A DNA stretch of 64,000 nucleotides, from assembly GCF_964355755.1 (NCBI RefSeq), contig NC_092680.1, positions 15,105,001-15,169,000 of the forward strand, read 5' to 3'. Position numbers and translations under genes: made by a program. Positions 23,939 to 35,806 of this stretch are shown here, one piece after another (the first letter of the stretch is position 1; each line of letters starts with the position of its first letter). The notes beneath the pieces were generated by a model. It saw only the letters and a list, made by a program, of their open reading frames with translations, did no database searches and was not told where the DNA came from. Origin of the DNA: Antedon mediterranea. Taxonomy: Eukaryota; Echinodermata; Crinoidea; Comatulida; Antedonidae.

Positions 23939-24498
23939 TACTGTTTGTGATTTATAATATATCAAAAGCCTACTTCTTAACTTAAATATTGAAAAACAAA
24001 AGTACAAACATTATTAAATATACGACTTAATTAATCTATCTGATTAAAAACCTGCGTCTAGTATGTGCATAAAAGTGTACGAAATATTGCCATATCTCTT
24101 TATAAGAGTATAAACTCGGTATAAACTAGACATTTAGTTTGTCATGAAATAACAACGATGGATATAGAGATTTTAGGATTTGCAAGTTTAAGTTGTCATA
24201 TTATTTGGTAAGAATAAAGCTTTGAATTACTAATGAATGAACGAGATCAGCTAATCCAGTTAATACTCAACAAATCAAAAAGTAAATCTACAAAAATCTT
24301 TAAAATAATAGTGAACTCGGATATATGCATTAATGTGGGTGATATCACAGAAAGATCTACACAATAATACAATTATGATTAATCATATTCTGCTGTAGTA
24401 CTTGTTTACATGACGTTATCTTCCTATATTTACTTTTGTTGAAGTTTAGACTAAATCGAATTTATGTCCAAATAAGGACTTTAAAACTACAATTCCAA
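23939..24498 (+). repeat. tandem unit U3, left part
   Basis: It matches the start of U1 and U2 and stops at ACAATTCCAA, where the Helentron-like element is inserted. Confidence 0.85.
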
Positions 24499-24852
24499 CT
24501 AGATTTAATTCGTCACTATGACGAATTATAGGTTATATGCATTGATTTTAATAAAGATAATTGATTTTTAAAAGATATTTTGATTCATTGATTTTCTCAG
24601 ATTCTATAATTATTTATAATATATGATAGGACCTTGCTAACGCGAATACAATAGCCGGTATCACAATCCGATCAAAGATCCCTCTGCGTATAATGTCATA
24701 AACCACATTTGCTGTTACATAATAATAAAGACATAAGTTATTTTTTATCTAGATTTCATTATAAATCATGTGTATAATATATACACTAAGAAATAAATTT
24801 GAACAAACAATACGGATAATAAAAAAAAAAATCTTATTTCGTTTCCCAAGGT

Positions 24853-24908
24853 GAGACTCGATCTCGGTACCTTGAGTGCCATAGACACGAGCACACACCA
24901 CCGAGCCA
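24853..24908 (-). repeat. tRNA-like (SINE-head) segment
   Basis: On the minus strand TGGCTCGGTGG fits the pol III A box and, 45 nt on, GATCGAGTCTC fits the B box. A full cloverleaf was not confirmed. It is best read as a SINE-type head carried inside the element. Confidence 0.45.
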
Positions 24909-25902
24909 TACACAACTGTCTAAAAATTGTAGAAAAATTCCTCCGTGTATTTACTATGCAGTAACCACTTTGGTGCAGATAGATTATTAAATACCGCAAT
25001 GAATTATAATTTTTTACTATGATGACATCTCTAAAAATGTACAAAAATGATGCACTGTCAAACTATATACTTTTAACTTTAATATATGAACTTTTGGAGG
25101 AAGAAAGTTAATGTTAAGTTTGTTATTTTGGCCTAAGAAAATGTCATAATTTGTTTGATTGTCGAAATGAATTTTTTTTAATTTAATATGCAATCAATTA
25201 TGGCTTAATCAACTTTTGTTCCCTTAGTTTAATAATAAATCATACATAAGATACATACACTTCAAGAAAATGAAATAAAAAATATGTGTTCCCGAGCATT
25301 TTGACGATCTATATTAATTTTAAAATTTAGCATATTTTCACCATTTTGTTAACTTACACGTGCGTAGCCTGTCACTTTTGACGTGCTCGTATAAGGCAAT
25401 TACGCGTTGAAAAGTGAATAAAATATGATGATATTATTAAAGAAAGGTTGTACAACCGAAATCGGACAAAAAGAGTGCGCATTAACGTATAACGCGCAGT
25501 GCGCGTGCAAAAATCTGCGCACTCATGGCAATTTTTTAAACGCTTAAAATTGCCTGAAACGTACTCTAATTTCATCGAAAATAAATTTTGACAATTTTGA
25601 ACATTTTAAGCGCGCGTACGCAAGCGTTATATGCGCTACGCACGTAATTGTATTGCCATATGATGAAATATGACCTGAAATTTATGAGTACCAAATTTTG
25701 TTTAATTGTGATTCATGCTTGTGAAGATATGATTACAAACGTGATTTCGTAAAATCGCGCGTAGACCGCGTAATTTTTGATTACGCATCGTGAAAATATA
25801 ACCACATCGATTCCTGGCCATAAGGAATATACTCTGAAAAATTGACTTAGATAGATGAAACTGATATCAAGATAATTCACGGACAAAATAGTGCTAAGGA
25901 AA

Positions 25903-25934
25903 GAATAAATAAATAAATAAATAAATAAATAAAG
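25903..25934. repeat. (AATA)n microsatellite
   Basis: A run of AATA repeats lies close to the right end of the Helentron-like element. Confidence 0.9.
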
Positions 25935-25980
25935 ATTTTGACAGAATCAAGAGGTTATATGCATATCATGCATATAACCT

Positions 25981-27144
25981 AATTATATTAGATAAAATGG
26001 TAACTGAGAATTGATAAAAAAGGAGATTAAAAATATCTTACTGAATGATTGTTGGAGACGCGAGAGCAGCGTGGTCCAAGAGGATTGCACCACGCCCTCT
26101 CAGTTCTCAAAATAGAATCGTGTTAAACTTTGTTTTCACATAATTCTTGCTTATTATCTGTATGTGTATGTGTTTTTGTGTATTTTATATAAATGATTAA
26201 GAAATAAATAGTGAAAAATGAAAACGATGTTAAGATTCTTATTTTATGTTAATATTATAAAAATGTTTTTATTGGCAATATCTAATATGTAAGCGAGTTA
26301 AGCGTGTCCTCAAATGCACCATCCTAAAATGTTTGCATTAACATGATAACTTGACAGGCATACTGTACTTCTCTGAGACTCTTGTATCCCTGAATAGTCT
26401 CTCCTGTCATAATGAAATATAAAAGTCTGCCCTTATCTAAAAAGAGTTAAAATACTTTTTTTTGACTTATTTTCTTCAACTTACTTTCTGTCCAACTATA
26501 TTTACCAGAAAGTCTTTCTTTATGGAAACTCTAACTAAAAGTAACAGACCGCCCTTTCTTTGATTCAAACCGGACCAATGTTTTTGGTAGTTTACCTAGA
26601 ATGCCATTATATTTGAGATATTTACTTTTTTGAATTTTGGTGAAATATGAATAGGCCCATGTCCATGACTTATGACTTGTGGGTATATGTTAATTATATT
26701 ACAGTTGAACTTAATCATACTGAGGGAGAAGTTGTAAGACATCTGTTTTGAAAACCGTGAAACAAAAATTAAAGTTTATTATACTACTGCTTCCGTCAGC
26801 AAAAAAAAGGACAAAAATAGCGAATAGAAGAGATTCCCGCACTGGGCAAACACTGGTTGAATTAACGTTAATTCAACGTTATCTGCAAACGTTGAAATGA
26901 CGTCGTTAAAGTGTTGAAAATGAAAGTTTGCAACAACGAAAATGTCAACGTTGATTCACATAGAAATTATCAACGTCGAAACAACGTAAAAATAAGTAAC
27001 GTTAAAATAACATCGGAAAATTGTTGAAAATGAAAGTTTGCATCAACATAAATGTCACCGTTAATTCAACGTTGAAATGATCAACATTGAAATGTTGAAA
27101 TTATTAACTTTGAAACAACGTAATGATTTAGTTACCAACGCATT
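25981..27144 (+). repeat. tandem unit U3, right part
   Basis: It resumes U3 at AATTATATTAG and runs to ACCAACGCATTTAC. It contains the conserved hairpin (26062-26101) and the AACGTT segment. Confidence 0.85.
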
Positions 27145-28030
27145 TACAGTTTGTGATTTATAATATATCAAAAGCCTACTTCTTAACTTAAATATTGAAA
27201 AACAAAAGTACAAACATTATTAAATATACGACTTAATTAATCTATCTGATTAAAAACCTGCGTCTAGTATGTGCATAAAAGTGTACGAAATACTGCCATA
27301 TCTCTTTATAAGAGTATATACTCGGTATAAACTAGACATTTAGTTTGTCATGAAATAACAACGATGGATATAGAGATTTTAGGATTTGCAAGTTTAAGTT
27401 GTCATTTTATTTATAAAGCTTTGAATCACTAATGGATGAACGAGATCAGCTAATCCAGTTAATACTCAACAAATCAAAAAGTAAAAATCTTTAAAATAAT
27501 AGTAAACTCGAACATATGCATTAATGTGGGTGATATCACAGAAAGATCTACACAATAATACAATGAAGATTAATCATAGTCTGCTGTAGTAGGCCTACCT
27601 GTTTACATGACGTTATCTTCCTATATTTACTTTTGTTGAAGTTTTAGACTAAATCAAATTTATGTCTGTTATATACCTCCAGTACCTTTGTACAGTAGTA
27701 ATGTATTGTAATGTATTGTAAAGCTGACTCAAAGAAACATGTATTCACTTCGACTACTTTTTAACAACTCTTTTATTCACAATTCTACTATTTATATGAC
27801 TCATACAAATTGGTATAGGTACAGGTGGTATTTGTAAACCAACTGATAATAGAGGAAGCAGTGTACTGATGTATCATCTTGCCTACTGGCACCATAGCTA
27901 GACATAACAATGTCCAAATAAGGACTTTAAAACTACAATTCCAATAATATTAGGTAACTATAAAAATGAATATATTATTTTTTGAATGTTTGTGTTTTTT
28001 TTGTATTTTATATAAATGATTAAGAAATAA
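27145..28030 (+). repeat. tandem unit U4 (truncated, interrupted)
   Basis: It matches U1 up to 27666, is interrupted by a solo LTR, and resumes at 27915. It lacks the hairpin insert and loses clear similarity after AAGAAATAAAT near 28030. Confidence 0.75.
27667..27909. mobile_element. solo LTR, 243 bp, with 5-bp target duplication
   Basis: The insert starts TGTTATATACC and ends CATAACA, with TG...CA termini. ATGTC is repeated on both sides (27662-27666 and 27910-27914), and the empty site is seen in the other units. It is unrelated to the 176-bp LTR, so it represents a second LTR retrotransposon family reduced by LTR-LTR recombination. Confidence 0.85.
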
Positions 28031-28815
28031 ATCGGTAGTTTTAATAGTCACCTTCAATGATGAAAATTCAACACTCAGAAAGGTATTGTTTTATTCAGAG
28101 AGGTGGGGAGGAGGGGGAGGGGTGTGGTTGAAGGTGGGTAACTCTACCCGACGGGGGCCCTGGCTGGTGCCACCACTGTGCCGCGGTGGAATAATTAGAT
28201 TAGATAGTAAACCTTTCTCACCCTGATTGTGACACAGTGAAACAACACTGCCTTTGATTCGAAACATGGTAGGAAATTCTAATTTGTGTCCTAAATAGCG
28301 AGAGAGAATTTCATAAATATGTTAGTATAAAACAAACACGTATCAAATGAATACATTTTTAATTCCTTTTATATACATATATATAGTTTTATAACATTTT
28401 ATCGTACAAGTTGTTTCATATTTTAATGCAATTTTATATTGTAATATTTACTTGTGTTTTATCTTATTTATTTAAACAATGTTTACTTTGTTGCAATAAA
28501 TGGATTTGATTTGATTTGAAAACAATATGATCTTTTACAACAACTTTCATTCGAAATTGACAAAAAATCATTTTCAAGAAAATTACATCATATTGAATAA
28601 ATTCCTGTTCAAACAACTGGATGAAAAAAGTATGATGTTGTAACTATTTACTAACAATCACGATAATAGAATTGCACAAAAAATACAACATAGTTACTGT
28701 TTTAGGACCGGAACAGATTTTACTGTTTCACAATTTTTTTTCTTAAATACATTATACTATTGCTTCCGTTGGCAAGAAAAGACAAAAATAGCGAACAGAG
28801 GAGATTACCATAACA
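28031..28815 (+). other. degenerate end of the tandem array
   Basis: No gene is visible. A fragment at 28740-28810 (ATTATACTATTGCTTCCGT, AAAAATAGCGAA) still matches the middle of the array unit. The rest, including a G-rich stretch at 28100-28135, is unmatched. Confidence 0.5.
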
Positions 28816-28864
28816 AATTGAAGCACTTCCTTCAATGACATATAAACTTGACCTGATGATATGC

Positions 28865-28973
28865 TATATAAAGGATCTGGTAGAGTGGAGTAAAATCAAA
28901 CAGGATTCACTGTTGATCTGTCTCTCCGCAAAGATAATATAGGCCTCAGTGTGTGGTTTATGCTGAAACAAGT
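28865..28973 (+). promoter_or_regulatory. candidate TATA promoter and non-coding first exon
   Basis: TATATAAA at 28865-28872 is followed about 100 bp later by a good splice donor (AGT before GTAAGT at 28974). No long frame starts here, and no matching downstream exon was identified before the LINE. It could be the start of a gene disrupted by the LINE, a distant 5' exon of the neurotrophin-like gene, or chance. Confidence 0.3.
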
Positions 28974-29599
28974 GTAAGTACTTTTACTAACAGTAGTACT
29001 GTATCTGACTTTATTACTGCAGTAATGCATTTCTTTGATTCAATATTGTATATTATGTTTGATTGTTATTGGTACCACAAGTGACTTCTACGGGAGTATC
29101 GTACTATTGTAGTACCACCCACAATGTGCGCGCAATTTTTGTGTGTGTGTGTTAACTGACGAAATATTTGGTTAAAGGGTAGGCCCTATTTTAAATTAGG
29201 TAGGCTTATTAGGCCTATTATAATTTATTCTGTTTATCAATGATTTGTTTACAAAAGCGTTTACCAATTGCAGCGCCCATGTGGCGGCTCTATATTGCTC
29301 TGTGCATAACAACTTCGTATCTGTTTGCAGATGGGTTTTTTCATCAAATAAGTTTTACTGGATGCTGGAATAGCAAATTGAGCACCATATATTCACAAAT
29401 TTCTTATATGGAAATAATCGTATCTTGGAGTAAATCGCAGTTGTTTTTCTTGTTGTTTCCTGAAGTTCAGCTAGGCCCTGCTTGTGCCTTTATTGTTTTA
29501 ATTCAAACTCATCACTGCCGAAGAACAATGGTCTACTAGCATCAGTGGGAAGCTAGCCCTGTACTTTCAATCTGACTGTGCATATTGTTATGTAAATGA
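28974..29599 (+). other. non-coding stretch upstream of the LINE frame
   Basis: No protein-like frame is recognised. A 99-codon frame at 29240-29539 has no family features. Part of this stretch may be the LINE's own 5' UTR; its 5' boundary could not be fixed. Confidence 0.4.
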
Positions 29600-32500
29600 C
29601 CTTGTACACCTCATGCTTGAAGATCTGCTGTTGTCATGCTAATTAGCTATAGCTCTGAGTTTCTTCATGGTTTACAGGGCTGTGTAACCAACAACAATAA
29701 CAGTTGTGAACTTCTTGAAGAATCTTGCTTAATTATACAATCTTTTAAGTTGAACTCCAGTAGCTGTAGTATCCACCTATTACCAAGGAGGCCAAAAAGA
29801 AAAACCAGGCGTGGTACAAGAGCTGGGCGTGACAAACACACTAAAAACAATCTATCATTTCTAGACTTATCATCAAACTCTCTCTTATCTAAAAACAATA
29901 TTAAATTTTGCAGTATTAATACAAGATCCGTTCGGAACAAAACAACAGAATTTGTGGATTTCGTTATCGAACATAATCTGGATGTTGTTGCCCTTTCGGA
30001 AACGTGGCTTAAACCAGAAGACACATCAGTTATAGGAAATATTACACCCAACGGATACTCTCTCAAACATGCTCCCCGTGCTGGTACTAAAAGAGGTGGT
30101 GGAGTTGCACTTCTTTACAAGGAAAGCATAGCGGTTAAATGTTATGACACGGGATTATTACCAAAATCATTTGAACTGCTAAATGTGGAAATAGTCAGCA
30201 ATGCATCCTCAGTTTTCCTCGTAGCAGTATATCGTCCTCAAAGCAAATCAACGGGTTGCAGTCTAAATGTTTTCACTGAAGAATTCTCAACTTTGGTTGA
30301 TCACTATGTATTGAAGCCGGCTCCCATACTATTCGTTGGAGACTTTAACATCCATGTGGATATGCCAAATGATGCAGATGCAATTCATTTTCGGAATCTA
30401 CTTGTAGCAAGCAGTCTTCAACAGCATGTGTCTACACCTACACACCGACATGGTCATACATTAGACTTGCTGATCACTCGTTCATCTGATCCTCCTGTTT
30501 TCTCAAACCTTAATGTCATTGATGGTATATCAGATCACTATGCAATCACGTGTAATCTCCTTATCAAGAAGCCACCCGTAATCACTAAATCCATCGAAAC
30601 TCGTCATTGGAATGCTATAAATTTTGAGACATTAAGTAAAGATATCACACAGTCTGATCTCGGAACTTCGCTCTCAAATCTTGATTTATCAAGTAAAGTA
30701 CGACTATATGTCACCACTTTGAGTGAACTTCTTGACAAACACGCACCACCGAAAAAGAGAACAGTAAAGGTCCGACCAAACACTAGTTGGTATAACAGTG
30801 ACATCTATGCTGAGAAAAGAACAAAGCGTAAGCTTGAAAAGAAATGGAGAATCTCTCATCTGGAAATAGATCGTCAAGCTTACATTGCACAGAAGAGGAA
30901 TGTAAATTCCATGGTAAGAAAGGCAAAGGCCAACTACTACATTGGCTTGTGTGAAGAACATGCAGCAGATCAGAAAGGACTTTTTAAAATTGTTAACCAA
31001 CTCCTTCATCATCGCCAGGTATCACCTCTCCCAGATAGTCTTTCTGACTTAGATCTTGCGAACAGGTTCTGTCAGTTTTTCACAGACAAGATCAAGATCA
31101 TCAGAGACGACTTCAAGATTGATGACATGTCATTTAATGAGCCTGTGACAGCTGTTCATCAGCATCTCACAACATTTACACCAGCATCTCAAGATGAGAT
31201 CCGCAACATTCTGATGAAATCACCAACAAAATCATGCAGGTTAGATCCAGTTCCTACTTCTATACTGAAGAAGTGTATAGACGCAGTCGTTCCAATAATA
31301 ACGGAAATCATTAACCATTCTCTTAATACCGGCATAGTGCCAGATGAACTGAAAATTGCTCACGTTCGTCCTTTAATAAAAAAGCAAAACTTGGATCATA
31401 ACACGCTGAAAAATTACCGCCCGGTGTCGAATCTTTCTTTTCTTGGAAAGACTCTGGAGCGTGTAGTGACATCACGCATTACTCCATATCTTCAAAAGCA
31501 TAATTTAAATGAGAATTACCAGTCGGCATATCGTGCATGTCATAGCACGGAGAGTTCCCTTTTAAAGGTACAGAATGATTTGTTACAAGGAATGAATGAT
31601 GGGAAAATAACGCTATTGGTGTTGTTGGATTTGTCAGCAGCGTTTGATACAGTTGATCACCAAAGACTGATAACCCGTCTGAGAAATCGCATTGGCATAA
31701 ATGGTGTTGCTCTTAACTGGTTCCAGTCATATCTTACAGGAAGACGTCAGCTAGTCTGTATCAATGATGCATTCTCAGATGAAGCTTGCCTGAAATATGG
31801 TGTACCACAGGGGTCAGTAATTGGGCCTGGCCAGTTTTCCATTTATACGCTTCCCCTTGGTGACATTATTCGCAAACACAGTCTACATTTCCATTTCTAT
31901 GCAGATGATACACAGATTTATGTGTCAGTAAATCCAGTGCAAAGGGATGTTGCTGCAGCAATCAGTAAGATGGAAGCCTGTATAGAAGATGTTCGCAATT
32001 GGATGACAACAAATTACCTAAAGTTGAATGATGGAAAGACAGAGTTTATTATCGTCGGGTCTAAATGTAACATCTCCAAAATCAACATCACACATATCAG
32101 AATCGGAAACTCTAACATCGCTCCCTCATCGGTGGTCCGGAATCTGGGAATCATGCTGGATAGTAATCTCACTATGGAAGCACAAATAACAACTGTATCC
32201 AAAGCAGCATGCATATCGATTAGGAACCTTGGTCGTATTCGCGGTAATCTTAACAAGAAAACAGCTGAATTGATTGTACACTCATTTGTCACTTCTAAAA
32301 TTGACATTGGTAATGCCTTGTTGTTTGGCATACCAAAATCTCAAATACAACGTTTGCAGCGCTTGCAAAATATGGCAGCTAGAATTGTTATACAAAATCA
32401 AACGCTCACATAACTCCTGTCCTGATGGATTTGCATTGGTTGCCTGTTCAACAACGTATTAAGTACAAACTTGCGTTGTTTGTATTCAAGATCCTAAATG

Positions 32501-32816
32501 ACAGTGCTCCTGCTTATTTATCTGACCTTGTGGATCGTTACGAATCATCCCGCAGAGGCCTACGATCATTGTCACAAAACCTTCTTCAAGAGCGTAGAGC
32601 GAAAAATCAGTGGGGTCGGAGATCTTTTTACGTTGCGGCCGCAAGTGTATGGAACAGCTTACCAGCAACAGTTAAATGCTCAACTAGTCTAAACAGTTTC
32701 AAGACCAACCTAAAGACGTCGCTATTCGCTGATGTCCTCGCACGTTGTTAATGCACAAAGCGCCATGAGCGCCACATGGGTGGAGGATACCGGCGCTATA
32801 TAAGTTTTCATTTATT
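29600..32816 (+). mobile_element. L2/CR1-like non-LTR retrotransposon
   Basis: It contains one long ORF2 (endonuclease plus RT) and a 3' end with a GCGCC...GGCGC hairpin followed by GCGCTATATAAG and an ATT-rich tail (32803-32816). This 3' layout is typical of L2/CR1-like LINEs. No ORF1 is recognised. The 5' boundary is approximate and no target duplication was found. Confidence 0.85.
29636..32751 (+). pseudogene. LINE ORF2: APE endonuclease and reverse transcriptase, one frame break
   Basis: The first frame (29636-32413, 925 codons) starts with a basic N terminus. The APE-type endonuclease follows, with FCSINTRSVRNK, ALSETWL, FVGDFNIH and DGISDHYAI (SDH motif). The RT domain follows with LLDLSAAFDTVDH, GVPQGSVIGP and FYADDTQIY (intact YADD). 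A single frameshift near 32390-32404 moves the conserved C-terminal part (LHWLPVQQRIKYK, SVWNSLP) to the frame ending at 32751. Apart from this break the gene is intact, so the copy is fairly young. Confidence 0.9.
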
Positions 32817-33240
32817 ATTATATTACAAGATGGTAGATGAATCCATGCATTTAAAAGTAGCCTACACAATCCAGTACATTTCCATGGCGTATTTTATACT
32901 ATAGTGGATTTATTGATTTAGGTTCATGCAATTTTATTTATTATTTATATATTATTATTTTATTTACTTTGATTGTTTCATATTGTGAAACTATACGAAG
33001 ATTATAACATTATAAATAACTATACTATGGTATAACATTTTAATAACAAAATTCCTATAATTTTAATTAATATTTGTCTAGTTTTTGTCTGTTTTTGTAT
33101 ATATTGTAAAATGTTCCTACAGTGTAGACTATTTAAATCGTTTCAGTGATGAGAGACCATATTAGACACACACGCACACATTTACAAAATAGTACAGTAA
33201 AATAGTGATTAAGATTAAGATAACAATAGAAATATAAAGA

Positions 33241-33383
33241 TAAAGCTCTGTATACACTATTAAACTATAGTTTGACAAAAAAAGTGTGATATGCACACAT
33301 ATGGTAGTGATATGGTGAAATATGGTAGTGATATGACGTCATCATGTCCATATATGTACAGATACAGTATAGACAAAGCTTAA
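33241..33383. mobile_element. MITE copy (AAAGCTCTGT family)
   Basis: The ends TAAAGCTCTGTATACACTAT and AGTATAGACAAAGCTTA are inverted versions of each other. The core carries the family words TTGACAAAAAAAGTGTGA and ATGACGTCATCATGTCC. Confidence 0.7.
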
Positions 33384-34051
33384 CGAAGAAAACTCTGTCG
33401 TAGGGTAGGAGAAAATGTCGTAGGGGATAATGTTGGCGGAGAATGTGTCTGGGGAAAAAATGTCACGATGAAAATATGTTTCAAGTGGGAAACCCCGACA
33501 ACGTATGAATAACGCTTACTTACGTGCATCATTTGTTCTATTTAAAAAGCAGGGCAATGTACGCTTATGTTATTATGTCTTGTGATTATCAAGGTAATAA
33601 TTAATCTCTTACTAAGTACATTAAAAGATAAGGAATGTGAAGAACCTGTTTCAATGAACGGATAACAATACAATGAAAATATTAAATTTCAAGGTTAAAA
33701 TAGATACAATGCTATAGACTGAATAATCTTAGATTGTGTGTTTACGTGTCATACGCTATAGGCTATCGAAAAATAAAACTGTGGCCGGTGAAGATTGTAT
33801 TTAGACTTGTTTCTGTGATCTCTGTCAATTATATAATACAACCAAACCCCCAATTGTGCTTAATTATCAAGAACAATAATACATTGTCCTGTAAGTGATA
33901 ATAGTTTTTTAGCAACAAAAGTTGATACCACTTTATACTTGAGTTTATTTCCTTTACTTTATTATCTTAGAAAAATTACGAATTTACTAAACCACTATTG
34001 AAATTAAACAGATATCATAAAACTTTCATACAGTAGTTTATATGAAACTTG

Positions 34052-34080
34052 TATCTTCTTCTTCTTCTTCTTCTTCTTCG
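34052..34080. repeat. (CTT)n microsatellite
   Basis: A pure run of CTT triplets. Confidence 0.95.
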
Positions 34081-35806
34081 TATTAGGAGCCAACTTCATA
34101 TGTGAAGACTCTGCTCCTCCAACTCTGTTTTGCTAGCTCTACTGTATTTGGTTGTGTATTATTGTTCTATTTAGTCATTCTTTTACAGAGAGAAACTGAC
34201 TCCCTTATTTATTTATAATTATTATTATTAATTATCATTATTATTATTATTATTATTTTTTTTTTTCCTCTTTTTTTCCCCTTACTTCTCCTTTCACTTT
34301 TCTTTCTCTCTTTTCTTCCCTTTCCCTTATCTCTTTTTTTAAAGTTTTACTTATATAAATATATATACATGTTAGTATGAATATATATAATTATTTGATC
34401 TATCCTATCTATTATATAATTGTATTGTATTCAGACACCTTGTAAAGAGTAAAATAGAGTAAACTGTACCCAACATTAAACACTATGGAAGTCTACCATC
34501 CGTGCCAACCGCTATCACTTTCCTGGGCCGCTACCTAGGAGGCAGAATAAAGTAGCTGGATACCCATTTACCCCGCCTCAGCCATCCAGTTGCCCAGCGA
34601 GCATTTTTGTATTTTACTATTCATTTTAACAAACAAAATGACTCAATCAAAGCAAAATTGTTTAATAATTAACGAGAGGAGGAGCTATTTGTTTACTTAA
34701 AAGTATCCTTTTATACCCTGTTTTTCTGTTTAGTTGTAATTTTACTCATTTTCTCTTGGGAATGGTTCCATGATGACTCCGAAACGTCGATCTTTTTGTC
34801 ATTAAATTTGATTTTTTTAACGTTATATAGTAAATGTCTCTTAATTCATAATTTGATATTTTCACAACAAATTCTTATCCTTTTCATTGATCCATTTTGT
34901 AAGAATTGTTTATAGGATGCCATGTGTAGGCCTATCATTTCCATTTTAGTAGAAATTGGTAATAGAAATTAACACTCGTGTTACTATGAATATATAATGA
35001 GACCTTGCACCGAATGTTGAAAATTAATTAGGGTGACATTATACTGAAATATATCTAAATATTGCAAAATCACAAGAAGTTAGGGTCTAGCCCTATAGTG
35101 CGGAATTTAGCCATATAATCGACGGGAAATCAAATAATCATGTTTGTTAGGACCAATAAGGTTCGAACATGTGTATTCAGAATCCGGGTTTTGCTGATGA
35201 CGGTCATTGAATTTAAAAGTACAAAAGCTTAACGCCAGACTGTTATCGTGTGAAGGAGAGGTCAGATAAATGGCCATTTTACAAATAACACAAAAACATT
35301 TTACTATTTGCACAAACCGTATAAGATTAAGTTAAGTTCCTAACATTAATTCCCTCTTTTCAAAATCTAAGAAATCTAAAGTTATAATTAACACTTTCAA
35401 CTAAAAAAGCATTTAATAATAGGCCTAACTAACGATTATCTGCTATTCTGGACTCGTTTCAAGTTAAATCTTCGTATAATAACTATTCAATATTGTGGAT
35501 TTTTGAGGAAATCAAACATATGTTGTCAAGCTGTCACGCGAGTATTTACTTATCACGAACACTTCCAGTTGTTTGTTTATTTATTGGTATTAATATTGGT
35601 CAACTTTACTTTGTTTATTTTTAGTCTACAGCTCACTATGTCGGTCGGTAGGTAAACACTAACTCAAATTTGCGCACGCGACTGCTGCAACCATGTATAT
35701 GGCCTTGTTAATGTGAGTGTACATACAAAAACAACAGCGGATCATTTTACTTATACATTTATTTTTATGACAACTTACTAATCTCTAATACTGTCCATTT
35801 TCACAG

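Larger units (their letters stand above)
24499..25980 (-). mobile_element. Helentron-like non-autonomous element
   Basis: The empty site in unit U2 (12119-12140) fixes both ends; at most two bases (AA) are duplicated. On the minus strand the element starts with AGGTTATATGCAT in a 29-bp palindrome (25952-25980). Near its other end it carries the inverse ATGCATATAACCT (24530-24542), then a stem-loop AATTCGTCA-loop-TGACGAATT (24507-24527), then CTAG before a T. An inverted repeat terminal at one end and subterminal at the other, followed by a stem-loop, is the arrangement of Helentrons. No protein is encoded. It includes a tRNA-like segment, GC-rich ACGCGC words and a (TAAA)n run. Confidence 0.6.
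32817..35806. other. intergenic region
   Basis: No gene is recognised. It holds a MITE copy (33241-33383), a (CTT)n run (34052-34080), an (ATT)n run with a long pyrimidine tract (34200-34340), and a fragment with CCGAAACGTCGATC at 34780 of the kind found in Penelope-type elements. A possible 5' exon of the next gene ends at a donor near 35708 (GTGAGT). Confidence 0.5.

Noticed and set aside
24766-25044. 92-codon minus-strand frame
   Set aside because: It crosses the tRNA-like segment of the Helentron-like element and has no protein motif.
29240-29539. 99-codon frame upstream of the LINE as an ORF1
   Set aside because: It shows no coiled coil, zinc finger, PHD or esterase motif, and its composition looks like random translation.
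34740-34800. Hammerhead ribozyme as found in Penelope-type elements
   Set aside because: ATGATGACTCCGAAACGTC resembles the core, but the leading C of CUGAUGA is missing and only four bases separate the two core motifs, so there is no stem II. At best it is a remnant.
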